Origin: Candidatus Rhodobacter oscarellae
Lineage (GTDB): Bacteria > Pseudomonadota > Alphaproteobacteria > Rhodobacterales > Rhodobacteraceae
Length of the DNA: 64,000 bases
Assembly (NCBI RefSeq): GCF_001078595.1
Contig: NZ_LFTY01000001.1
Coordinates: 611,830 to 675,829 of the forward strand
Reading direction: 5' to 3'
Position numbers and translations under genes: made by a program. Of the stretch, positions 1-8,550 are shown in pieces. Each line of letters opens with the position of its first letter. Within the stretch, counting starts at the first letter, position 1. The notes below the pieces were generated by a model, which searched no databases, had not been told where the DNA came from, and worked only from the letters and a program-made list of their open reading frames with translations.

Positions 1-737
1 ACTGGCCCTATTTCAAAGACGTCCAGATCGACCGCAAGCACTACATGGCAAAGTCCGGCGTGCTGTCGCAAACCATCACCACGACAATGCATGTCACCAC
101 CCATATCGACGCTCCGGCGCATGTGGTGCAGGGCACGCCCTTCATTGACGAGGTGCCGCTGCCGCATTTCTTCGGCACCGGGCTCGTAGTGTCCATCCCC
201 AAGAAGAAGTGGGAGCAAATCACCGGCGATGACCTGGAGAAGGCCTGCGGGCATGCGATCCGCAAGGGCGACGTGCTGATCATCAACACCGGCTGGCACA
301 AGCAATATGAGGACGGTGACTATTTTGCCTATTGCCCGGGTCTGGTACCGTCGGCGGCGGACTGGATGATTGCCAACAAAATCAAGGTGGTGGGCCATGA
401 CACCCAGGCCAATGACCACCCGCTGGCCACGGCCATTGGTCCGCAGCGCAACGGCCCGATCCTGCCGCATCTCGAGCAGGAATACCTGGAATGGTCCGGC
501 GGCACCCCCTGGGAGGTCGACTTCCCAGAATGGGAGCCCGTGCATAACATGCTGTTCTCGCAGGGCATTCTCGGCATTGAGAATGTCGGCGGCGATCTGG
601 ATGCCGTGACGGGCAAGCGCTGTACCTTCGCTTTCTTCCCGTGGAACTGGGACCGCGGCGACGGCTGTATCATTCGCCTCGTGGCGATGATCGACAGGGG
701 CCAGCAGTACCGGATTGAGGCGGGCGAGAGCTTTTAG
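1..737 (+). CDS. Cyclase-family (kynurenine formamidase-like) hydrolase, 5' end outside the window
   Basis: The frame is open from base 3 with no start codon, so the gene begins left of the window; the ATG at 45 is internal. The 244 visible residues show the Cyclase-family (PF04199) metal-binding signature, HVTTHIDAPAH at visible residues 30-40, followed by conserved Asp/His positions (GHDTQANDHP) and a C-terminal FPWNW stretch. Members are cytosolic metal-dependent amide or ester hydrolases such as kynurenine formamidase and isatin hydrolase. It is the first visible gene of a co-directional catabolic operon reaching 8509, so I infer that it opens or trims the imported substrate. The exact substrate cannot be read from sequence; there are no other kynurenine-pathway genes nearby. 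Confidence 0.85.
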   Translation, partial: WPYFKDVQIDRKHYMAKSGVLSQTITTTMHVTTHIDAPAHVVQGTPFIDEVPLPHFFGTGLVVSIPKKKWEQITGDDLEKACGHAIRKGDVLIINTGWHKQYEDGDYFAYCPGLVPSAADWMIANKIKVVGHDTQANDHPLATAIGPQRNGPILPHLEQEYLEWSGGTPWEVDFPEWEPVHNMLFSQGILGIENVGGDLDAVTGKRCTFAFFPWNWDRGDGCIIRLVAMIDRGQQYRIEAGESF

Positions 738-812
738 AGCGGTCAAAACCCATGTCGGTATCACGTCGGTATCACCTCGGCGCGGCCAGGGCCCCAGCCC
801 AAGGAGGAGCCA

Positions 813-1166
813 ATGCGGATCAAACGATTTGAAGAGGCCGAACCCTACGAGGCTCCCAATCATTGGGGCGTCAATGGGCTGCGGCTTCAGGGGTTCGAGG
901 ATGGCGGGCCAGAGAACCAATGGGTGGGCTTCAGCCAGTTCCTGCCCGGCGGCGGCGCGGGGCCGGACGCGACCCCGTTCGAGAAGGTCTATGTGGTGCT
1001 GGACGGCGAGATCACGATCGAATGGGACGGCCAAACCGAGGTGCTGCGCGCGCTGGACAGCTGCACCGTCCCGCCCGGCCAGGTCCGCCGCATCGAGAAC
1101 CGATCCAACCACGTCTGCAAGATGCTGGTGGTGATCCCCTATCCCGAGGGAGGGCGCCCGAAATGA
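813..1166 (+). CDS. Single-domain cupin protein
   Basis: A 117-residue protein with a cupin_2-type beta-barrel pattern: the first motif is degenerate around GAGPDATPFEKVYVVLDGEI (residues 49-68) and the second runs through PPGQVRRIENRSN. The His-rich metal set of classic cupins is mostly absent (a His appears in NHVCKM), so metal binding is doubtful. A purine-rich AAGGAGG lies just upstream of the ATG. The stop overlaps the next start (ATGA at 1163-1166), tying it to the dehydrogenase gene. Small cupins in catabolic operons often act as isomerases, sensors or accessory factors; the role here is unknown. Confidence 0.8.
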   Translation: MRIKRFEEAEPYEAPNHWGVNGLRLQGFEDGGPENQWVGFSQFLPGGGAGPDATPFEKVYVVLDGEITIEWDGQTEVLRALDSCTVPPGQVRRIENRSNHVCKMLVVIPYPEGGRPK

Positions 1167-1951
1167 GCGCATTGGATAACCCCCTCAGCATGTTCGATGT
1201 GGGCGGCAAGGTCGCGCTGATCACTGGCGCGTCCGGCGCCTTTGGAGCCGTCGCCGCGCGCTGCCTCTCTGGCGCGGGCTGCAAGGTCGCCTTGGCCGCG
1301 GGCAACGCCGAGGCCATGGCCGAGACCGCCGCCGCCTGCACCGGCGACACCCATCAGATGGTTGGCCGCCCCGACAGCGAGGCCGCCTGCGCCGAGCTGG
1401 TGGCCAAGACCGTGGACGCCTTTGGCGCGCTGGACATCCTGGTGGTGGCCTCCGGCATGAATAGGGTCGCCAAGATCGACGAGATGGCGCCCGACACCTT
1501 CGAAAGCGTCATGGACGCGAATGTCACCCAGTCCTGGCTGATGGCGCGCGCCGCCACCAAGCAGATGAAGGCGCAGGGGCGGGGCGGCAAGATCGTGCTG
1601 ATGTCCTCGGCCCGCGGGCTGCTGGGGCATCCGGCGGGGTACACCGCCTATTGCGCCAGCAAGGCAGCCATCGACGGCATCACCAAGGCGCTGGGCTGCG
1701 AGCTGGGCGCCTTTGGGGTCACCGTCAACGCCATCGCGCCGACCGTGTTCCGCTCGCCCCTGACCGCCTGGATGTTCGAGGAGACCGAGGCCGCCACCGA
1801 TGTGCGCAATGGGTTTCTGGCCCGCGTTCCCAAGGGGCGGCTGGGCGAGCCAGAGGACCTGGCCGGGCCGCTGCTATTCCTTGCCTCCAAGGCGTCGGAT
1901 TTCTACACCGGCCACATCCTATACGCCGATGGCGGGTACACCGCCGGATGA
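1163..1951 (+). CDS. SDR-family NAD(P)-dependent oxidoreductase
   Basis: A classical short-chain dehydrogenase/reductase of 262 residues. It has the Rossmann nucleotide motif TGASGAFG near residue 20, a catalytic Ser in VLMSSARG and the YCASK active-site motif (YxxxK). The usual NNAG is replaced by ASGM. The C-terminal GHILYADGGYTAG is typical of the family. The open frame extends farther upstream, but the ATG at 1163, overlapping the cupin stop, fits the SDR N-terminus. It shares ATGA overlaps on both sides, so it is translationally coupled. It probably oxidises or reduces a hydroxyl/keto group of the operon's substrate; the acyl chemistry cannot be specified. Confidence 0.9.
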   Translation: MSALDNPLSMFDVGGKVALITGASGAFGAVAARCLSGAGCKVALAAGNAEAMAETAAACTGDTHQMVGRPDSEAACAELVAKTVDAFGALDILVVASGMNRVAKIDEMAPDTFESVMDANVTQSWLMARAATKQMKAQGRGGKIVLMSSARGLLGHPAGYTAYCASKAAIDGITKALGCELGAFGVTVNAIAPTVFRSPLTAWMFEETEAATDVRNGFLARVPKGRLGEPEDLAGPLLFLASKASDFYTGHILYADGGYTAG

Positions 1952-2865
1952 GCCGGATCGCGGTCATCGGTGGCGGTCTCATGGGCCACGGCATCGCCCT
2001 GACCCTGGCGCGCGCCGGTCACCAAGTTGCGATCACTGACCCGGTCACGGAGGCGCGTGACAGTGTCCTGGCCCGGATGCGTCAGAGCATGCACGCGATG
2101 GGCGCGGCCGATGATGCCATCGCCCTGGCACTGGGGATGACCGAGATCTTCGACACCACCGCCGATGCGGTGCGCAAAGCGGATGTGGTCTTCGAGGCCG
2201 CGCCCGAAAAGATGGCGCTAAAGCAGAGCATATTCGCCGAGATCGAAGCGCATGCGCCCACGGATTGCATCCTGGCGTCGAACACGTCCGTCATGCCGAT
2301 CACCCAGATCATGTCGGGCCTGCGCCTGCGGCACCGGGCGCTTGGGACGCATTGGTGGAACCCGCCGCACATGATCCCGCTGGTTGAGGTCATCAAGACC
2401 GAATGGACCGATCCGGATGTGGCCCGGGCGATGCTCGACCTGCTCGACGGCGCGGGCAAAACCCCGGTCATGGTCGAAAAGGACGTGCCTGGCTTCATCG
2501 GCAACCGCCTGCAGCACGCGCTTTGGCGCGAGGCGGTCAGCCTGGTCGAGCATGGCATCTGCAATGCCGAGGCCGTTGACACGGTGATTAAGTCCAGCTT
2601 TGGCCGCCGCCTTGCGGTGCTTGGCCCGCTGGAGAACGCCGACCTCGTAGGCACGGATCTTACGCTCGATATTCATGAGAACGTGCTGCACGACATCGAG
2701 GCGCGGCGTGGGCCCTCGCCCTACTTGCAGCAACTCGTCGCCGAGGGACGGCTGGGGATGAAGACCGGCGAGGGGTTCCAGAAATGGACCAGCGCCAAGG
2801 CCGAAGCCACCCGCGCGCGCGTCGCCAACCACCTGAGGAAACTTGAAACGATTTTAGAAAACTAA
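1948..2865 (+). CDS. 3-hydroxyacyl-CoA dehydrogenase-like NAD-dependent dehydrogenase
   Basis: A 305-residue protein starting at the ATG that overlaps the SDR stop. N-terminal Rossmann fold with GGGLMGHGIA, then SNTS, the catalytic His-Glu block (GTHWWNPPHMIPLVEV) and the C-terminal-domain motif VPGFIGNRLQHALWREA. The length matches single-chain 3-hydroxybutyryl-CoA and L-carnitine dehydrogenase-type enzymes. It would oxidise a beta-hydroxy acid or its CoA ester to the beta-keto form with NAD+. Together with the beta-keto acid cleavage enzyme encoded at 7571 this is the enzyme pair of the carnitine-type route, which suggests a free beta-hydroxy acid as substrate (inference). Confidence 0.9.
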   Translation: MSRIAVIGGGLMGHGIALTLARAGHQVAITDPVTEARDSVLARMRQSMHAMGAADDAIALALGMTEIFDTTADAVRKADVVFEAAPEKMALKQSIFAEIEAHAPTDCILASNTSVMPITQIMSGLRLRHRALGTHWWNPPHMIPLVEVIKTEWTDPDVARAMLDLLDGAGKTPVMVEKDVPGFIGNRLQHALWREAVSLVEHGICNAEAVDTVIKSSFGRRLAVLGPLENADLVGTDLTLDIHENVLHDIEARRGPSPYLQQLVAEGRLGMKTGEGFQKWTSAKAEATRARVANHLRKLETILEN

Positions 2866-2903
2866 GTCGCTGGCCGCACAGTCAGCAAAAGGGAGGAAGA
2901 ACC

Positions 2904-4184
2904 ATGCAAAAGACATTAGCCGCATCCAGCCGCCGGGGGTTCCTTGCCGGTGCGGGCGCAATGATCGCCAGCCCTGCCATCCTGTCGACCACTCGCGCCT
3001 ACGCCGCCACGCCGTCCCTGCGCATTGGCCATGTCAGCCCGCGCACCGGCCCCTTGGCCGGGTTCGCCGAGGCCGACGAATTCGTGCTGGCCGGGATCCA
3101 AGAGGCCTTTGCCGGAGGCATCGAAAACAACGGCAGGGCCTGGAGTATCGAGATCATCTCGAAGGACAGCCAGTCGAACCCAAACCGCGCCGCCGAGGTG
3201 GCCGCCGATTTGATCCTGGGCGACGAGGTCGACATCATCGTTGCGGCCTCGACGCCCGACACGGTGAACCCGGTCTCGGATCAGGCCGAGGTCAACGAGG
3301 TGCCCTGCATCACCACTGACTGCCCCTGGCAGCCCTATTTCTTTGGTCGCAACGGCGTTCCGGGAGAGGGCTTTGCCTCGACCTACCACTTCTTCTGGGG
3401 GCTAGAGGACGTCATCGGCGCCTTCCTGGACATGTGGGGCCAGTCGGGGGCCGCCAGGACCGTCGGCGGGCTGTTCCCCAACGATGCCGACGGCAACGCC
3501 TGGGGGCATCCCGAGCTGGGCCTGCCAAAGCCCTTGGCGGCGGAGGGCTACGGCCTGATCGACCCCGGGCGGTATCAGCCGCTATCGGATGACTTCTCGA
3601 ATTACATCGCTGCCTTCAAGGAGGCCGGCTGCGAGATCGTGACCGGCAATATGATCCCGCCGGACTTCGCCACCTTCTGGGCTCAGGCGGCACAGCAGGG
3701 CTTTCGCCCCAAGGTCGTGACTATCGGCAAGGCGCTTTTGTTCCCATCGGTGATCGCGTCGCTTGGGGAGCGCGGCGACGGCCTGTCGTCCGAGGTTTGG
3801 TGGTCGCCGAACCACCCCTTCGCCTCTTCTCTGACGGGGGCGTCGGCCAAGGAACTGGCCGAGGGGTACTCGGTCGCCTCCGGACGCCCCTGGACCCAGC
3901 CGATCGGCTTCAAGCACGCGCTGTTCGAGGTAGTCGCCGACGTGATCAAACGCGCCGAAGACCTGGAAGACCCAGAGGCCATCGTCGCCGCAATCACCGG
4001 CACCAATATCGACACGATTGTCGGCAACGTGAACTGGGCCAATGGGCCGATCAACAACGTCACCAAGACGCCTCTGGTCGCAGGGCAGTGGCAGAAGGAT
4101 GGCGACGGGTTCGATCTAAAGATCGTGGCCAATGCCTCTGCCCCTAACATCCCGAGGACCGGTGATCTGAAGCTGCTCGGCTAA
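2904..4184 (+). CDS. ABC transporter substrate-binding protein, branched-chain amino acid type
   Basis: A 426-residue periplasmic binding protein of the LivK/AmiC (peripla_BP_6) type. The N-terminus has a twin-arginine motif, S-R-R-G-F-L at residues 9-14, a hydrophobic stretch and likely cleavage after RAYA, so export by Tat is predicted. A GGAGG box precedes the ATG. It delivers the ligand to the two permeases and two ATPases encoded downstream. A GC-rich imperfect hairpin at about 4197-4215 separates it from the ATPase gene; such structures often raise the level of the binding protein relative to the membrane part (inference). The ligand is not predictable, but it is probably the substrate of the flanking enzymes. 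Confidence 0.9.
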   Translation: MQKTLAASSRRGFLAGAGAMIASPAILSTTRAYAATPSLRIGHVSPRTGPLAGFAEADEFVLAGIQEAFAGGIENNGRAWSIEIISKDSQSNPNRAAEVAADLILGDEVDIIVAASTPDTVNPVSDQAEVNEVPCITTDCPWQPYFFGRNGVPGEGFASTYHFFWGLEDVIGAFLDMWGQSGAARTVGGLFPNDADGNAWGHPELGLPKPLAAEGYGLIDPGRYQPLSDDFSNYIAAFKEAGCEIVTGNMIPPDFATFWAQAAQQGFRPKVVTIGKALLFPSVIASLGERGDGLSSEVWWSPNHPFASSLTGASAKELAEGYSVASGRPWTQPIGFKHALFEVVADVIKRAEDLEDPEAIVAAITGTNIDTIVGNVNWANGPINNVTKTPLVAGQWQKDGDGFDLKIVANASAPNIPRTGDLKLLG

Positions 4185-4248
4185 GCAAACTCGGCGGCGG
4201 CGGCGCGGGCGCCGTCCTAACAAACGCCGGGCGAAGAGCGAGGAGACC

Positions 4249-4977
4249 ATGGGCACCATCCTTAGACTTCACGATCTGAGCAAAGCCTTCGGTGCCGTGA
4301 CCGTCGCCGATGCCCTCAGCTATGAGGTGCAAGAGGGCGAGGCGCTGGGCGTGATCGGCCCCAACGGCGCGGGCAAGACCTCGATGTTCAACCTGATCAC
4401 CGGCACACTGCGCCCCAGCCACGGGCGCGTGGAGTTCGACGGCAGGGATGTCACCACCATGAGCCCCGCCAGGCGCAGCCATGCGGGCATCGCGCGCTCC
4501 TTTCAGGTGCCCCAGCCCTTCTCTGGCATGACCGTGTTTGAGAACGCCATGATCGCCGCCACGCAGTCGGCGGGGCTATACGGGCACCATGCCGAGCGCT
4601 TTTGCATCGAGGTGCTGGATCAGACCGAGCTTTTGCCCAAGGCCAATGCGCAGGCCGCAAGCCTGACCCTGCTTGAACGCAAGCGGCTAGAGATGACGCG
4701 CGCGCTCTGCGCCAAACCCAAGCTGCTATTGCTGGACGAGATCGCGGGCGGGCTGACCGAGGCGGAATGCAGCTCGCTCGTTCAGACCATCAAGAGCATA
4801 CATGCTGGCGGGGTCACGATCATCTGGATCGAACATGTCGTGCACGCGCTTATGGCGGTGGTCGAGCGCCTGATCGTGATCGATTTCGGCAAGAAGATCG
4901 CCGAGGGCGAAGCGCGCGCGGTCATGGAGAGCCCCGAGGTGAAAGAGATCTATCTGGGGATCGAAGCGGATGCCTGA
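4249..4977 (+). CDS. ABC transporter ATP-binding protein (LivG-type)
   Basis: A 242-residue ATPase with Walker A GPNGAGKT (residues 37-44) and Walker B LLLLDE followed by IAGGLTEAE. The signature motif is not LSGGQ but LTLLERKR, a variant seen in part of the LivG/BraF subfamily. The C-terminal region (IWIEHVVHALM, VIDFGKKIAEGE, EIYLG) is typical of LivG. It energises import with the LivF-type partner, whose start overlaps its last codons (ATG at 4970). Cytoplasmic face of the inner membrane. Confidence 0.9.
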   Translation: MGTILRLHDLSKAFGAVTVADALSYEVQEGEALGVIGPNGAGKTSMFNLITGTLRPSHGRVEFDGRDVTTMSPARRSHAGIARSFQVPQPFSGMTVFENAMIAATQSAGLYGHHAERFCIEVLDQTELLPKANAQAASLTLLERKRLEMTRALCAKPKLLLLDEIAGGLTEAECSSLVQTIKSIHAGGVTIIWIEHVVHALMAVVERLIVIDFGKKIAEGEARAVMESPEVKEIYLGIEADA

Positions 4978-5677
4978 TCCCATCCTTCAGATGCGCGGGC
5001 TCACGGCCCATTACGGGGATTTCCAGGCGCTTTATGGCATCGACATGCATGTCGACCCCGGAGAGGTCCTGGCCATCATCGGGGCGAACGGCGCCGGAAA
5101 GACCACGCTGATGCGCTCTGTCACCGGGCTGTTGCGCAACGGCGCGAACCAAATCCGCTATCGCGGGCAAGATATCAGCCGCCTGCGCGCGGATCAGGTG
5201 GCACGGCGCGGGCTGGCCATGGTGCCGGAGGGGCGGCAGCTCTTCCCGTCGCTTTCGGTCAAAGAGAACCTGATGATTGGGGCGCAGGTCGGGCGCAAGG
5301 GGCCATGGGATCTGGGCGCCGTCTATAGGCTGTTCCCGATCCTGGACGAGCGCAAAGACCAGCAATCCATCTCGCTATCCGGCGGGCAGCAGCAAATGGT
5401 CGCCATCGGCCGCGCGCTGATGTCGAACCCCGACCTCCTCCTGTTTGACGAGATCAGCCTTGGGCTGGCGCCCATCGTGATCAAGGACATCTACGCCGCG
5501 CTGCCGGGCATCATCAAAGACGGCATGAGCGCCATCATCGTCGAGCAGGACATCGCCCAGGCCCTGAAAGTCTCTGGCCGGGTCTATTGCCTGCAAGAGG
5601 GGCGCGTCTCGCTGGAAGGCGCATCGGACAAAGTCACGCGCGAGGAGATCTCTCGCGCCTATTTCGGGATCGCGTGA
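4970..5677 (+). CDS. ABC transporter ATP-binding protein (LivF-type)
   Basis: A 235-residue ATPase with Walker A GANGAGKT (residues 38-45), canonical signature LSGGQQQM, Walker B LLLFDEISLGLAP and the H-loop replaced by the LivF-typical IVEQDI. It starts 8 bases inside the upstream ATPase gene and ends one base before the permease start, so the four transporter genes are one coupled unit. It forms the ATPase heterodimer of a branched-chain-amino-acid-type (HAAT) importer. Confidence 0.9.
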   Translation: MPDPILQMRGLTAHYGDFQALYGIDMHVDPGEVLAIIGANGAGKTTLMRSVTGLLRNGANQIRYRGQDISRLRADQVARRGLAMVPEGRQLFPSLSVKENLMIGAQVGRKGPWDLGAVYRLFPILDERKDQQSISLSGGQQQMVAIGRALMSNPDLLLFDEISLGLAPIVIKDIYAALPGIIKDGMSAIIVEQDIAQALKVSGRVYCLQEGRVSLEGASDKVTREEISRAYFGIA

Positions 5678-5678
5678 A

Positions 5679-6542
5679 ATGGACTGGCTGAACGCAATCG
5701 TGCAGGGCACTTTGCTGGGCGGGCTTTATGTGCTGTTCGCGGCCGGCTTGTCGCTGATCTTCGGGGTGATGCGGCTGGTGAACATCGCGCATGGCGACCT
5801 GATCGTGCTGGGGGCCTATTTGGGCCTGACGGTCACAACCACGGTGGGATTGCACCCGTTAGCGGCGCTGGTGATCGTGGTGCCCGCGATGGGTTTGATT
5901 GGCTACGCCCTGCAGCGCGGGCTGCTGAACCAGACCCTTGGGGATGACCTGTTGCCGCCGCTTTTGGTGACGTTCGGGCTGAGCGTGATCCTGCAGAACG
6001 GCCTGCTGGAGCTCTACACCGCCGACCCGCAGAAGATGGATGCCGGGGCGTTAGAGACCGCCAGCGTCACGGTGGGTGGCTTGACGCTTGGGGTTCTGCC
6101 GCTGCTGACATTCGGTTTCGCGGTCGCGGTGATCTGGGGCCTGCAATGGACCTTCTACCGCACCGGCCTTGGCCGGGCGTTCCGGGCGGTGTCCGACAAC
6201 CAGGACATTGCGCAGCTGATGGGTTTGAACCGCCGCCACATCTTTGGGCTCGCCATGGCGCTGGCGCTGGCGGTGACGGCGATTGCGGGCATTCTTCTTG
6301 GCATCCGCACCAGCTTTGATCCCTCGATTGGCGGCGGGCGCCTGATCTTTGGCTTTGAGGCGGTCATCATCGGCGGCCTGGGCAATCTCTGGGGGACCTT
6401 GGCCGGCGGCGTGATCCTTGGGGTCGCGCAAACCCTGGGCGCCAAGATCGACCCGGGCTGGCAGATCCTATCCGGCCACCTGGCCTTCCTTATCATCCTG
6501 GCCATTCGCCCCAATGGTCTGTTCCCGAGGATCGCGGCATGA
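5679..6542 (+). CDS. ABC transporter permease (LivH-type)
   Basis: A 287-residue polytopic inner-membrane protein. The N-terminus (GTLLGGLYVLFAAGLSLIFG, then VMRLVNIAHGDL) is the LivH hallmark, and the cytoplasmic coupling-loop region carries IAQLMGLNRRHIF. About eight hydrophobic segments are visible. It overlaps the next permease gene by 4 bases (ATGA at 6539-6542). Confidence 0.9.
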   Translation: MDWLNAIVQGTLLGGLYVLFAAGLSLIFGVMRLVNIAHGDLIVLGAYLGLTVTTTVGLHPLAALVIVVPAMGLIGYALQRGLLNQTLGDDLLPPLLVTFGLSVILQNGLLELYTADPQKMDAGALETASVTVGGLTLGVLPLLTFGFAVAVIWGLQWTFYRTGLGRAFRAVSDNQDIAQLMGLNRRHIFGLAMALALAVTAIAGILLGIRTSFDPSIGGGRLIFGFEAVIIGGLGNLWGTLAGGVILGVAQTLGAKIDPGWQILSGHLAFLIILAIRPNGLFPRIAA

Positions 6543-7567
6543 GCCTGCAGGACTACACCGTCACCCGATCGTCGCAGGCCGCGCGCGTGGCCGCCGTTCT
6601 GGGCGCGCTGGCCCTGATCGTCCTGGTATGCGCGCCCTGGTGGGCGGGCCGCGCCGACATGCGCCTGATGGGAGAGCTGTTTCTCTACCTCGCATTGGCC
6701 TCGCTGTGGAACCTTATGGCGGGCTATGCCGGGTTGGTCTCGGTCGGGCAGCAGGCCTTTGTCGGCTTTGGCGGCTACGTGCTGTTTGCGCTGACCATGT
6801 TCGGTGGGCTGCATCCCCTGGCCGCCATCGGATTGGCGGGCCTCCTTGGGGCGCTGGTCTCAATGCCCGTTGCGGTGCTGATCTTTCGCCTGCGCGGGGC
6901 CTATTTCGCGATTGGCACCTGGGTCATTGCCGAGGTCTTCCGGCTTGGGTTCGCGCAGATCTCGGCGCTGGGCGGCGGCTCGGGGTCGTCGCTTCCGGTC
7001 GCCATCGTGAAATCGCTCGCCTCCAAGCGCGCGATGCGTGAGTCGATCAGCTATTGGTTGGCGCTTGGGGCCGCGGTTCTGGTCGTCGGCTGCGTCTATC
7101 TTTTCTTGCGCTCGCGCAAGGGGCTGGCCCTGACCGCGATCCGCGACAACGAGCTGGCCGCGGCCAGCCTGGGCATCGACATCTGGCGCGCCAAGTTCAC
7201 CGTCTACGTGGTGACCTCGGCCCTGACGGCGATGATCGGTGCGCTGATCTTTCTGCAAAAGCTGCGCATCTCGCCGGACGCGGCGTTCAGCGTCAACGAC
7301 TGGACGGCCTTTGTGATCTTCATCGTGGTCATCGGCGGGATCGGCACCATCGAGGGGCCCATCATTGGGACGCTGGTGTTCTTTGCGCTGCGCGAGACCC
7401 TGGCCGATCTTGGGACAATCTACCTGATCGTGCTTGGCCTTGTTGCGATCGTGATGATGCTGCGCGCGCCCAAGGGCATCTGGGGGCTGGTGCGCAGCCG
7501 GTTCGATCTGCAGCTCTTCCCGCTGGGCTATCGCGTGATTGCCCCGAAACCCGAAAAGGAGGCCTGA
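6539..7567 (+). CDS. ABC transporter permease (LivM-type)
   Basis: A 342-residue polytopic permease with the LivM features LASLWNLMAGYAGLVSVGQQ, FRLRGAYFAIGTWV, and the coupling stretch LTAIRDNELAAASLGID. It completes the five-component importer (binding protein, two ATPases, two permeases). The stop is 3 bases before the start of the cleavage-enzyme gene, supporting a single transcript through 8509. Confidence 0.9.
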   Translation: MSLQDYTVTRSSQAARVAAVLGALALIVLVCAPWWAGRADMRLMGELFLYLALASLWNLMAGYAGLVSVGQQAFVGFGGYVLFALTMFGGLHPLAAIGLAGLLGALVSMPVAVLIFRLRGAYFAIGTWVIAEVFRLGFAQISALGGGSGSSLPVAIVKSLASKRAMRESISYWLALGAAVLVVGCVYLFLRSRKGLALTAIRDNELAAASLGIDIWRAKFTVYVVTSALTAMIGALIFLQKLRISPDAAFSVNDWTAFVIFIVVIGGIGTIEGPIIGTLVFFALRETLADLGTIYLIVLGLVAIVMMLRAPKGIWGLVRSRFDLQLFPLGYRVIAPKPEKEA

Positions 7568-7570
7568 GCC

Positions 7571-8509
7571 ATGGCGCGTCAGAGGAAGACGGTGATCACA
7601 TGCGCGGTCACCGGGGCGATCCACACGCCCACCATGTCAGACGCCCTGCCCTACAGCTATGACGACATCGCCCAGCAGGCGATGGACGCGGCCGAGGCCG
7701 GGGCCGCGATCCTGCACCTGCATGCGCGCGACAACCAGACCGGAGCACCTTCGGTCCGCCCCCATGACTTCGCGCCCTTCCTGCCGCGCATCAAGCAGGC
7801 CACGGACGCGGTGGTGAACATCTCGACCGGCGGCTCGCTGACGCTTTCGATCCAGGACCGCATCACCCCGGCCAAGACCTTTTCGCCCGAGATGTGCTCG
7901 ATGAATATGGGGTCGATGAACTTCTCGTTTCATCCGCTCGCCAACCGCTACGGCGATGACGATTGGAAGTTCGATTGGGAAAAGGACTATGTGGCGGGGT
8001 CCGATCAGAACATCTTTCGCAACACCTTTCGGGACATCAAAGAGGCGGCAGAGACCCTGGCCCCGCATGGCATCAAGTTCGAGCATGAATGCTACGATGT
8101 CGGCCATCTCTATAATCTGAGGTTCTGCATGGATATCGGCCTCTTCAAAGCGCCGATCTTCATCCAGTTCATCTTTGGCATTCTCGGCGGCATCGGCCCC
8201 GAGGTCGACAACCTGATCTTCATGAAGCGCACCGCGGACCGCCTGTTCGGCGATGACTATCGCTGGTCTGTTCTGGGGGCCGGGGGCGCGCAGATGCCGC
8301 TGGCCGCGACGGCCAGTCAGATGGGGGGCCATGTGCGGGTTGGCCTTGAAGACAGCCTGTTTATCTCGCGCGGGAAACTGGCAGAGAGCAACGCGCAGCA
8401 GGTGACCAAGATCCGCCGCATCGTCGAGGACCTGGGCAACGAGGTCGCAACGCCCGATGAGGCGCGCGAAATCCTGGATCTGAAAGGTGGCGACAGGGTC
8501 GCGTTTTGA
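7571..8509 (+). CDS. Beta-keto acid cleavage enzyme (BKACE, 3-keto-5-aminohexanoate cleavage family)
   Basis: A 312-residue protein of the BKACE/DUF849 family (PF05853). The N-terminal ITCAVTGAIHTPTMS and the metal-binding LHLHARD are diagnostic, as are a SLTLSIQDRI region and the C-terminal GHVRVGLEDSLFISRGKLA. These Zn enzymes condense a beta-keto acid with acetyl-CoA and release acetoacetate plus a new acyl-CoA. Which beta-keto acid is used depends on active-site residues that I cannot assign by eye. Last gene of the operon: the upstream dehydrogenase(s) could make its substrate. Confidence 0.92.
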   Translation: MARQRKTVITCAVTGAIHTPTMSDALPYSYDDIAQQAMDAAEAGAAILHLHARDNQTGAPSVRPHDFAPFLPRIKQATDAVVNISTGGSLTLSIQDRITPAKTFSPEMCSMNMGSMNFSFHPLANRYGDDDWKFDWEKDYVAGSDQNIFRNTFRDIKEAAETLAPHGIKFEHECYDVGHLYNLRFCMDIGLFKAPIFIQFIFGILGGIGPEVDNLIFMKRTADRLFGDDYRWSVLGAGGAQMPLAATASQMGGHVRVGLEDSLFISRGKLAESNAQQVTKIRRIVEDLGNEVATPDEAREILDLKGGDRVAF

Positions 8510-8511
8510 CG

Positions 8512-8543
8512 GCGGCGCGTGCGACGCGGGTACGCGCCGCTTT
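8512..8543. terminator. Hairpin terminator after the catabolic operon
   Basis: GCGGCGCGT (8512-8520) pairs perfectly with ACGCGCCGC (8532-8540) across an 11-base loop and is followed by TTT. It lies between the convergent BKACE and mipZ genes and could serve both strands, though the T-run is short. Confidence 0.55.
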
Positions 8544-8550
8544 AAGCAGG

